NCBI RefSeq assembly: GCF_018332455.1
Contig: NZ_BOPZ01000005.1
Span: 1 to 64,000 of the forward strand
DNA from: Clostridium polyendosporum
Lineage (GTDB): Bacteria > Bacillota > Clostridia > Clostridiales > Clostridiaceae
Direction of reading: 5' to 3'
DNA: 64,000 bases
Shown: piece after piece, positions 1-7,382 of the stretch
Layout of the letters: the number at the start of each line of letters is the position of its first letter
Position numbering within the stretch: position 1 is the first letter of the stretch
Notes under the pieces: model-generated
The model's input: the letters and a program-made list of their open reading frames with translations, nothing else
What the model was told of the DNA's origin: nothing
Databases searched by the model: none
Made by a program: the position numbers and the translations under genes

Positions 1-182
1 TATTGTCCTGAGCTTAAGAAAGCTCCCTTTACTGCATCAATCTTTTCAAGTTCTTTTGTCCTTGCTAAAGAGTCATCCTTTAACATAAAACGTAATCTAG
101 TTGCGCAGTGAGTGACACTTTCAATGTTGCCCTCTCCCCCAACTAAAGGTAGAATTTGATTTGCTAATTTGCCATAATCCAT
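1..182 (-). CDS. PTS sugar transporter subunit EIIBC, 5' end only (partial)
   Basis: Only the first 60 codons lie in the window; the gene continues off the left edge. The protein starts MDYGKLANQILPLVGG and reaches SVTHCATRLRF, the phosphocysteine motif of EIIB domains of the glucose/sucrose/beta-glucoside PTS family. The Cys is phosphorylated by EIIA and passes phosphate to the sugar during membrane transport. The ATG follows a GGGAGGGA ribosome site. A RAT antiterminator and terminator lie upstream in its leader, so expression should depend on a BglG/SacY/LicT-type antiterminator. The nearby sucrose-6-phosphate hydrolase makes sucrose the likely substrate (inference); a beta-glucoside is the alternative. 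Confidence 0.85.
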   Translation of the reverse strand, partial: MDYGKLANQILPLVGGEGNIESVTHCATRLRFMLKDDSLARTKELEKIDAVKGAFLSSGQ

Positions 183-325
183 TAAAATTCCCTCCCTTTT
201 TCTACTTAAACATTTACATTTTTGCTTCACCTTAACAATGTGTTTTTAAAGAATATAGTTTCTAATTATAGGTCAAGCTATAGATGCTATTTTATTTTTG
301 TCTATGATACTAAATTTGGAGAAAC

Positions 326-378
326 AAAAAAACCCAAACCAAAATGATAGAACACCTCTATCCATTGATTTGGGTTTT
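326..378 (-). terminator. Leader terminator overlapping the RAT site
   Basis: Read on the minus strand, AAAACCCAAATCA pairs with TGGTTTGGGTTTTTTTG after a loop of about 20 nt, giving a stem with a U-run. It lies between the RAT site and the PTS gene, as expected for an attenuator released by a BglG-family antiterminator. Confidence 0.85.
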
Positions 379-401
379 GCCTGCATCACCAGTAACAATC
401 C
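373..401 (-). promoter_or_regulatory. RAT antiterminator RNA site (SacT/SacY/LicT type)
   Basis: On the minus strand this 29-nt site begins GGATTGTTACTG and ends GCAGGCAAAACC, which matches the ribonucleic antiterminator consensus of sac/bgl/lic operons almost base for base. Its 3' end overlaps the 5' arm of the adjacent terminator, so the two structures exclude each other. It precedes the PTS EIIBC gene. Confidence 0.9.
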
Positions 402-622
402 CTAAGGATTATTCTCTTTACATTTAAAATTGTATCAAGTTATGTAAACCTTGTCAATAATTTATTTAGATATAATGACTATTTTTCAAACAACTTAAGC
501 TTATTTATTTTAGAGATTATTAAGTTTATACTTATGTTAAGAAATATCTTCTAATTTCTAAATTTTTAAATATTAGTCATTAGTTTTTGAATGTTTAAAA
601 ACCAATATAGGAGGCTACTTGT

Positions 623-1903
623 ATGACTATTAATCCTATAATAATTATTTCCCTTGATGGCAGTGGAAAAAAGGACTTTGAATTTCTATCTACTCTCCCT
701 AACTTTAAAACCCTTGTAGATAGCGCTTCTTATTGCAGTAATGTAAAAACTGTATATCCTTCTCTTACCTACCCTGCTCACACTTCTATTGTTACTGGAA
801 AATCTCCTAACAACCACGGGATTATCAATAATATTCTCATTCAACCTAAAAGAAAAATTGCCGATTGGTTTTGGTTTAGGAAAGATATAAAGGGAGATAC
901 CATTTATGACTTAGCTAAAAGAAAAGGTTATAGGACTGCATCCGTACTTTGGCCTGTAACAGGTAAAGCTAATATAGATTTTAATATTCCAGAGATTTTT
1001 TCTAACCGCTGGTGGCAAAATCAGGCTATGGTTTCTATCTATAGTGGAAGTAAGTTCTTTCAACTTCTTATGGATAGAAAATATGGCTATTTAAGAGACG
1101 GAAAAAAACAACCTAACTTAGATAACTTCTCAATGGAGTGTATGCTTTATCTTATTGAAAATAGAAAAGCTGACTTTTTAATGCTTCATCTTATAGATCT
1201 AGATTCTCAGAAGCATCAGCATGGAGCCTTTTCTCCTCAATCTAAGGAAGCTCTCTTACGTCATGATGAGCGATTAGGTAGAATATTCTCTCTATTAAAA
1301 GATACAGGTACCTTTGAGAATTCTACTATTATAGTTCTCGGTGACCATACTCTTCTTAATGCAGACTACGTAATTAAAATAAATAAACTCTTCGCAGAAC
1401 ATGGACTTATTTCCATAGACAACAAAGGAAGAATACAAGATTGGACTGCATATATGAATACATGTGACGGCTCAGCCTACATTTACATGAAAGATGAAGA
1501 GGATTCTTCTCTTAAAAATCAGATATTAAATCTTATTCAGAAATTTTCCAAAGATCATAGCGATTGTATAGAAGAAATCCTATCTTCAGAAGAAGCAGTT
1601 CTTTTAGGCGGAGATACTCGCTGTACCTTCATGTTAGAATCGAAGGAAGGCTTTTATTTTGTAAATGATATTAAAGACGAAATAATTGAAGCTACTGGAA
1701 AGGTACATTACAAAGGAAGTCATGGGTACTCTCCTGGTAAAAATGAATATGATACTTTCTTTGTGATTAAAGGACCAAGAGTAAAAAAGAATTATAATAT
1801 TGAAGAAATGTCCCTATTAGATGAAGGGCCAACTATAGCAAAGATATTGGATGGAACCTTAGAAGGGACTGAAGGAAGAGTGCTTGAAGAAATATTTTTA
1901 TAA
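623..1903 (+). CDS. Type I phosphodiesterase/nucleotide pyrophosphatase family protein
   Basis: A 426-aa alkaline-phosphatase-superfamily enzyme. The N-terminal IIIISLDGSG supplies the first metal-binding Asp, VYPSLTYPAHTSIVTGKSP carries the nucleophile Thr of the NPP family, and LHLIDLDSQKHQHG and VLGDHT give the further metal ligands (Asp, His). No signal peptide or membrane segment is visible, so it is probably cytoplasmic. GGAGG lies 7 nt before the ATG. It is monocistronic between the PTS leader and a LacI-type regulator. The substrate (nucleotide, phosphonate or sugar-phosphate diester) cannot be told from sequence. Confidence 0.8.
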   Translation: MTINPIIIISLDGSGKKDFEFLSTLPNFKTLVDSASYCSNVKTVYPSLTYPAHTSIVTGKSPNNHGIINNILIQPKRKIADWFWFRKDIKGDTIYDLAKRKGYRTASVLWPVTGKANIDFNIPEIFSNRWWQNQAMVSIYSGSKFFQLLMDRKYGYLRDGKKQPNLDNFSMECMLYLIENRKADFLMLHLIDLDSQKHQHGAFSPQSKEALLRHDERLGRIFSLLKDTGTFENSTIIVLGDHTLLNADYVIKINKLFAEHGLISIDNKGRIQDWTAYMNTCDGSAYIYMKDEEDSSLKNQILNLIQKFSKDHSDCIEEILSSEEAVLLGGDTRCTFMLESKEGFYFVNDIKDEIIEATGKVHYKGSHGYSPGKNEYDTFFVIKGPRVKKNYNIEEMSLLDEGPTIAKILDGTLEGTEGRVLEEIFL

Positions 1904-2013
1904 TTTATCTTTGCTAGATTACTTACATCACTTCATTATTTGCAACAAATCAACGTTAATTACACAATTAAGACACAGAAAAATTATGGAATAAATTCTC
2001 TATTTAATGCTAG

Positions 2014-2057
2014 AGATAAACAACTTTATAATTGAAAGGATTGAGGTTATTTATCTT
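2014..2057. repeat. Dispersed intergenic repeat, module B (short copy)
   Basis: Starts AGATAAACAACTTTATAA and ends GGTTATTTATCTT, so its ends are inverted copies of each other. It is the shortest member of the family seen at 3324, 3571, 17662, 20254, 22546, 35820 and 46375. It is the main content of the 387-bp gap 1904-2290; nothing else was recognised there. Confidence 0.6.
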
Positions 2058-2290
2058 TAACCTAAATGAAACAAGAAATATATTTAACATTATTATAAAT
2101 AATAGAAAGGTAGGTAAAGCCGTTGATTTAAAAAACTGTCCATCTTTAATCCTATTAAAATTAATAGTTCCTTTAACTTATGAAAATTAGTTGCATAATA
2201 GAATATTTATTAAAAAAATATAAACTTTTATAGGTTTACTTTGGAGTTTAATAGGTTTTATCACATATAAGTCAACGGTCCAGCAATTTT

Positions 2291-3277
2291 ATGAAAATAA
2301 CTATCTCAGATATAGCCAAACTAGCAGGAGTATCTAAAAGTACTGTTTCAAGGTATTTAAATGCCGGATATGTCAGTATTGATGCAAAATCAAAAATAGA
2401 GCAGGTAATACAAGAAACTGGATATGAACCTAATAAGTTTGCGCAGAATTTAAAATCAAAAACTTCTAATTTCATTGGAGTTATTATCCCAAGGTTAGAC
2501 TCATACGCAGTAGCAAAAACCCTCATTGGAATTGATGAAAAATTAAAAGAAAATAACTACCAGATGATTATATCTAATACTAGCCAAAGTATAGATAGAG
2601 AAATAGAAAGCCTATATAGTTTTAAAAAGCAGAAAGTAGCAGGAATAATTCTTCTTAGTACTGAAATAACTGAAAAACATCAAGAAGCAATAGACGACAT
2701 AGGAATTCCAATTATAGTAATGGGTCAGGAACATTATAAATATAATTGTATAGTTCATGATGATTTTAATGCAGCTTATGAGTTAACCAAATATGTAATA
2801 AGTATGGGGCATAAGAATATCGCTTACTTGGGCGTACCAGAAAAAGATATATCAGTAGGTATTAAAAGAAAAGCAGGATTTACAAAAGCAATTAAGGAAG
2901 CAAATATTTTAAACATCTCCTATCATACTACTAACTTTGCTATAGAAGATGCTTTGACTACAGCAAATACTATAATAAAAAAAGAAAGACCATCTCTTAT
3001 ATTCTGTGCTACAGATAATATAGCATTAGGAACAATGAAAAGTATTTTTTTAAATGGCTTAAAGATTCCAAAGGATATTTCAGTAGTGGGCTTTGGAGGA
3101 TATAAGATATCTGAGATAATACATCCTTCATTAACTACAGTGAAATTTGATTATCATGGAGCAGGCAATACTGCTAGTAATAACATAATAAAGCTTATTC
3201 AAGGTAAAAACATCGATAGAGTACTAGTTTCTAATTATGAAATTATTAAAAGAGAGACTGTTGACAAATTATTATAG
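2291..3277 (+). CDS. LacI-family transcriptional regulator, probably of the sucrose genes
   Basis: A 328-aa repressor-type protein. Residues 1-55 form the LacI helix-turn-helix (TISDIAKLAGVSKSTVSRYL), followed by a periplasmic-binding-protein-like effector domain (FIGVIIPRLDSY, CATDNIALGTMKS, SVVGFGGYKISEI). It is co-directional with and just upstream of the GH32 sucrose-6-phosphate hydrolase, and a perfect 14-bp palindrome with a central CG lies 20 bp beyond its stop. This arrangement fits a ScrR-like regulator of sucrose use (inference). The ribosome site before its ATG is weak. Confidence 0.88.
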   Translation: MKITISDIAKLAGVSKSTVSRYLNAGYVSIDAKSKIEQVIQETGYEPNKFAQNLKSKTSNFIGVIIPRLDSYAVAKTLIGIDEKLKENNYQMIISNTSQSIDREIESLYSFKKQKVAGIILLSTEITEKHQEAIDDIGIPIIVMGQEHYKYNCIVHDDFNAAYELTKYVISMGHKNIAYLGVPEKDISVGIKRKAGFTKAIKEANILNISYHTTNFAIEDALTTANTIIKKERPSLIFCATDNIALGTMKSIFLNGLKIPKDISVVGFGGYKISEIIHPSLTTVKFDYHGAGNTASNNIIKLIQGKNIDRVLVSNYEIIKRETVDKLL

Positions 3278-3296
3278 AAAAAATATAATATAAACA

Positions 3297-3310
3297 TGGG
3301 AACGTTCCCA
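3297..3310. promoter_or_regulatory. Palindromic LacI-type operator upstream of scrB
   Basis: TGGGAACGTTCCCA is a perfect 14-bp inverted repeat with the central CG typical of LacI/GalR-family operators. It sits between the regulator gene and scrB. It could be the target of the adjacent regulator; a CcpA cre site is possible but fits less well. Confidence 0.6.
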
Positions 3311-3323
3311 CATTTACTAACTA

Positions 3324-3420
3324 AGATAAACAACTTTAATCTTTAAACAATTCATGAAAATAGCCTCTGCATACAATGCTTTTTCATGAATTATAAGTTC
3401 AGTTATGAAGTTGTTTATCT
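3324..3420. repeat. MITE-like intergenic repeat (97 bp, perfect 13-bp inverted ends)
   Basis: Begins AGATAAACAACTT and ends AAGTTGTTTATCT, a perfect 13-bp terminal inverted repeat. Inside, a second pair of arms around TTCATGAA can fold the whole unit into a long hairpin. It is the clearest copy of the dispersed family and carries no ORF. It lies in the 445-bp gap 3278-3722. Confidence 0.75.
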
Positions 3421-3570
3421 ATACATATTATATACTAACTCACAACACCTTAAAATTACCCTTGGTTTTACTAAAAATTTAGAAAAATCGAGGGTACATT
3501 AATAATATTTATTATTCTCTTATAACTTAAAAATCTTTAATTAAAACTAGATATAAATAATTAGAATAAA

Positions 3571-3675
3571 TAAAACTAAGCAGGTATCAAGCCTACTCAA
3601 TTTCAACTAAATTTCACTAAGCTATAGATAAACAACTTCATAACTCAATTGATTAAGGATTGAAATTGTTTACCT
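3571..3675. repeat. Dispersed intergenic repeat, modules A+B
   Basis: Module A (3571-3624) holds the arms AGCAGGTATCAAGCCTACT and the tail TTTCACTAAG. Module B (3626-3675) starts AGATAAACAACTTCATAA and ends ATTGTTTACCT. The copy ends about 48 bp before the scrB start, so it lies in the scrB leader. Confidence 0.65.
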
Positions 3676-3722
3676 ATAACAACAAATTAAATATATTGAA
3701 ATTATTAGGAGGAAATATAAAA

Positions 3723-5201
3723 TTGAACAAACTTATATCTAATAAATACACTACAATTTTAGAAGCTAAAAAAGGACAATTAGAAGAACTAATTAATACT
3801 TCGAAAAATGATCCTTGGAAACCTATATTTCACATACATCCAGAATGTGGACTTTTAAATGATCCTAATGGACTTTCATACTTCAATGGAGAATATCATG
3901 TCTTCTATCAGTGGTTCCCTTTTGGACCTATACATGGCATGAAGCATTGGGCTCATGTTAAATCAGAGGACTTAGTTCATTGGGAAAGAATGTCCGTAGC
4001 TATTATTCCTACTGAGGATTATGAGTCTCATGGTGCATATTCAGGTAATGCAATAGTAAAAGATGATCAATTACTTCTTTTCTATACTGGTAATGTGAAG
4101 TATTCCGATACTGAAAGAGATGCAAATCAATGCTTAGCAATAATGAATAAAGATTATACTGTACAAAAATCCACAAGTAACCCAGTTATAAAAGGCGTAC
4201 CAAAAGGTTATACTGGGCACGTTAGAGATCCAAAGGTTTGGAAAGATGGCGATAAATATTATATGCTGTTAGGAGCACAAAGAGAAAACCTTACTGGATC
4301 AATAATAGTTTATGAGTCTCCTGATGCTGTCGAATGGAACTTTAAAGGTGAATTAAAAACCTCCTTAGAAGACTTTGGATTTATGTGGGAGTGTCCTGAT
4401 TATATTAAACTAAATGGAAAAGATATTTTAATATTCTCCCCTCAAGGAATAGAGGCAAATGGACACGATTATAAAAATCTTTATAATGTTATATACGCCG
4501 TTGGAAAGTTAGATTTAGATAAATTGACTTTTGATATTGAATATATCAAAGAATTAGATAAAGGCTTTGATTTTTATGCACCTCAAACTTTTGAAGATAA
4601 CTCAAATAGGAGGTTAATGTTTGGATGGTCAGGAATGCCTGAAGTAGAGTATCCATCTGATAAAAATATGTGGGCTCATTGCCTAACCTTACCTAGAGAA
4701 TTATCATTTGAAGGTAATATACTTAAACAAAAACCTGTTAAAGAATTAGAAAGCTTAAGAAAAGACCATTTAAATATAAAAGGTACTTTAAATAATAATT
4801 TAGTAGATATTGAAAATAATAAAACTAGCTATGAACTAGATATAGATTTTACAAATATCAATAGCGATGATATCACACTAAAACTATTTAAATCTGAAAA
4901 TGAAGCATTTACTATATATTTTGATATAGCAAACAAAGCTGTATTTATTGATAGAGAGAACTTTATTGATAAATTTGCTGAAGAATTTGGACATATAAGA
5001 TCTGGCGAAATAAATGTAGGTGAAAACCTAAACCTTAAAATTTTTATAGATAGAAGCATCGTGGAAATTTTCATCAATGATGGTGAACTTGTATTTACAT
5101 CTAGAGTATTTCCACTAGAATCTTCAACAGGAATAGAGATAAGTTCCAAAGGAACTCTTAACTACAATATAGATAAATACACTCTAGAAAGAGGAATATA
5201 A
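3723..5201 (+). CDS. scrB: Sucrose-6-phosphate hydrolase (GH32)
   Basis: Hydrolyses sucrose-6-phosphate from the PTS to glucose-6-phosphate and fructose in the cytoplasm. All three GH32 signatures are present: HIHPECGLLNDPNG (nucleophile Asp), HVRDPKVW (transition-state Asp) and MWECPDY (acid/base Glu). A five-bladed propeller is followed by the C-terminal beta-sandwich (IDRSIVEIFIND). I start it at the TTG at 3723 because AGGAGG lies 9 nt upstream; an in-frame TTG at 3660 has no ribosome site. This gives 492 aa, normal for the family. No signal peptide. Confidence 0.92.
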   Translation: MNKLISNKYTTILEAKKGQLEELINTSKNDPWKPIFHIHPECGLLNDPNGLSYFNGEYHVFYQWFPFGPIHGMKHWAHVKSEDLVHWERMSVAIIPTEDYESHGAYSGNAIVKDDQLLLFYTGNVKYSDTERDANQCLAIMNKDYTVQKSTSNPVIKGVPKGYTGHVRDPKVWKDGDKYYMLLGAQRENLTGSIIVYESPDAVEWNFKGELKTSLEDFGFMWECPDYIKLNGKDILIFSPQGIEANGHDYKNLYNVIYAVGKLDLDKLTFDIEYIKELDKGFDFYAPQTFEDNSNRRLMFGWSGMPEVEYPSDKNMWAHCLTLPRELSFEGNILKQKPVKELESLRKDHLNIKGTLNNNLVDIENNKTSYELDIDFTNINSDDITLKLFKSENEAFTIYFDIANKAVFIDRENFIDKFAEEFGHIRSGEINVGENLNLKIFIDRSIVEIFINDGELVFTSRVFPLESSTGIEISSKGTLNYNIDKYTLERGI

Positions 5202-5232
5202 CATAAGCTCTTGATAACCACTTTAAATTATT

Positions 5233-5266
5233 AGAGTAAGGAAAGTAAAAACTTCCTTACTCTATT
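5233..5266. terminator. Bidirectional terminator between scrB and the glycosidase
   Basis: AGAGTAAGGAA-GTAAAAAC-TTCCTTACTCT forms an 11-bp stem followed by T-rich DNA on the plus strand. The two flanking genes converge here. Confidence 0.8.
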
Positions 5267-5272
5267 TTACAT

Positions 5273-7150
5273 CTATAATTTAATTTTATGAAATAATCCT
5301 AACGCATATAAAATAGAACGGATTACACCAGATTGCGAATAACCAGGCATAGCAATCCCTCTTGCTCTATCTTTACTATACATTAATTCTGGAAGGAGTC
5401 CACAAAAAGCACTATTCCTATAATTATGATTAAAGTAATCCCATGCCAGTTGAGGTCTACTTGCTGTAAGTAGTGCTTCCCCCATCCAGAATGTAGGTCC
5501 AGTCCATGGCCGCATATCTCCTTCTTCTGTGGTTAAGCTTTCATGTCTCCATATTCCACCTAAAAGAGGATCTCTGAGTCGATTATCAATTTCTTGAAGT
5601 GTAGGATTTAACCATTGTTTAGGGAAAATAGGGAATTCCGTAAAGAATAATAAAACCGAGGAATCTAGTAATGCTGTTTGCTTAGAACGAACCACTACAC
5701 TTTCTTTCACATTATTCTTTTCAATAGCCATGAAAATTTCAACTGCTACTCTTTCATAGTTTACTGCTTCCACCAGGTGGCCTATAGAACGAGCCATAAG
5801 TGAGGCTTTTACTATTCCGTAAACTGAGATTCCAGATGTCCACGTCATGTTTTCAAAAGGCTCGTTAAGATGCGGACCAAAGGTTTCCCAAATACCAGCA
5901 TCTTTGTTTATTAGTCCTGTTTCATCTCTATTATCTATAATCCAATTTGCTGAATGTTCTATAATTGGCCATAAGTCTTTTACAATTTTATCTTCTTTTG
6001 TAAGATGCCAAATATTCCATATACCATAAAGGACAAGTCCTGTAGTATCATTCTCAAAAGCATGTTCATTTGGAACACCTGTTGTCACATTATAAGCAAA
6101 ATAGTAATTACCATCTGGACGTTCCTTTAGAAAATTAATAATACGGTATAATCCTTTTTTAGCTTCTTCTAAATGGCCAGCAAGTGCTAGAGTGGTAACA
6201 ATCCATATACCATCTCTTACCCATACATTTCCTTGGTATGGCCGAAAACCAATTAGAATAGGGGATCCATCTTCCTGTAAGCTCATTCGCAGCAAACTGT
6301 TGCTTGTACGCCAATAGTACTGAAGTTTAGGTGGAAGTTTAGCTAGTGGACCATCAGATATAGTATGCCATTTTTTCCATTCACTTAAAGTGTCTTCATA
6401 AAGGTTATCTATATTCCTCATAGCGCAATTTAGTTGAGACACTGCTTCTTCCTTTGTTTTACCAGCAGCAAACAATTGATAAATAGGAGCACTATATCCT
6501 TTGTCAGGTACAGATTTCTTCACATTAAAAGTTAAAGCTATTGGGAGAGAACTATGCTCAAAAACTGTACTTGCTCCTCCAGTTAATGCTTTGCCAACAT
6601 CTCCTGTTTTACCTTCTATAGATGGAATTGTAGTTACTGCCAACCATTGGCAACAAGAAATACGAGAAATAAATATGTTATCAATTCTTTCTGATATATT
6701 TTTCAGGTTAACTACAGGGAAAATTTCTACATTCGTAGCGTTGCCTTTTAACGTACTTACCTGAATAGATCTTATAACAACATTACTCCCCCAAGGTGAC
6801 CATGTTTTTGTTTTTACTACAGTATTTCCCTTATGGGAAGTTACTTCGTAAATTCCCAACCCATCAACATATCGGGTATTATCTAATGAAATAATCTCTC
6901 CTACTTGACCTAATTTTTGTTTTACAATACCATATGGATCGTACCAAATCTTTTCCTTTTCATCTTTTACAAAAACATATGAACCCTTATCATGTAAAAG
7001 TGCACTCATTAAATCAAAATCCGGAAAAAATATCTGACTAAGCAAGTCAACTGGAATAAATTCTTCATCATATTGCTTTAACCAAGTTAATATACGTCCA
7101 TTTGATATGGGAGCATGATTATTAGGACTTTCACCAATAAAATAATGCAT
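5273..7150 (-). CDS. Six-hairpin glycosidase, specificity unknown
   Basis: A 625-aa cytoplasmic protein without a signal peptide. The N-terminal ~270 residues are a beta-rich domain. The C-terminal half (about 280-620) has the repeated helical pattern of (alpha/alpha)6-barrel glycosidases, with RPYQGNVWVRDGIW, DAGIWETFG and RHESLTTEEGDMRPWTGPTFW, similar in style to GH15 glucoamylase/glucodextranase-like enzymes. The acidic residues in WVRDGIW and IWETFG are candidate catalytic or substrate-binding positions. AAGGAG precedes the ATG. It converges with scrB and probably acts on an alpha-glucoside or trehalose-like sugar (inference). Confidence 0.7.
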   Translation of the reverse strand: MHYFIGESPNNHAPISNGRILTWLKQYDEEFIPVDLLSQIFFPDFDLMSALLHDKGSYVFVKDEKEKIWYDPYGIVKQKLGQVGEIISLDNTRYVDGLGIYEVTSHKGNTVVKTKTWSPWGSNVVIRSIQVSTLKGNATNVEIFPVVNLKNISERIDNIFISRISCCQWLAVTTIPSIEGKTGDVGKALTGGASTVFEHSSLPIALTFNVKKSVPDKGYSAPIYQLFAAGKTKEEAVSQLNCAMRNIDNLYEDTLSEWKKWHTISDGPLAKLPPKLQYYWRTSNSLLRMSLQEDGSPILIGFRPYQGNVWVRDGIWIVTTLALAGHLEEAKKGLYRIINFLKERPDGNYYFAYNVTTGVPNEHAFENDTTGLVLYGIWNIWHLTKEDKIVKDLWPIIEHSANWIIDNRDETGLINKDAGIWETFGPHLNEPFENMTWTSGISVYGIVKASLMARSIGHLVEAVNYERVAVEIFMAIEKNNVKESVVVRSKQTALLDSSVLLFFTEFPIFPKQWLNPTLQEIDNRLRDPLLGGIWRHESLTTEEGDMRPWTGPTFWMGEALLTASRPQLAWDYFNHNYRNSAFCGLLPELMYSKDRARGIAMPGYSQSGVIRSILYALGLFHKIKL

Positions 7151-7262
7151 TTTTCTCCTTTTCCTTTATTTTGTAATAGTACTTATATTCATTATATTAA
7201 ATAAATAGGTTTAAAATTATAGATTTTATAAACATATTATCTAAGGAATGTTAACATGAAAA

Positions 7263-7322
7263 TAAAGCTGAGTAGGCATCAAGCCCGTTCAGCTTTAGCT
7301 AGATTTCACCTTGTGAAATAAC
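7263..7322. repeat. Dispersed intergenic repeat, module A
   Basis: Arms AGTAGGCATCAAGCCCGTTC followed by GCTAGATTTCACCTTGTGAA. It abuts the adhE terminator, within the gap between the glycosidase start and the adhE end. Confidence 0.65.
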
Positions 7323-7328
7323 ATCAAA

Positions 7329-7365
7329 AAAAATAGGGCATCCCATCTTGGGATCCCCTATTTAT
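7329..7365 (-). terminator. adhE terminator
   Basis: On the minus strand AAATAGGGGATCCC-AAGAT-GGGATGCCCTATTT forms a strong stem followed by a run of Ts, 18 bp downstream of the adhE stop. Confidence 0.85.
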
Positions 7366-7382
7366 ATTAACTAACTTCTAGA

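Noticed and set aside
2272-2526. Minus-strand frame over the start of the LacI-type gene
   Set aside because: Antisense to the helix-turn-helix region of a clear regulator gene, without a ribosome site.
3723-5201. Levanase or invertase instead of sucrose-6-phosphate hydrolase
   Set aside because: No signal peptide, a PTS gene and LacI-type regulator nearby, and intracellular length fit ScrB better.
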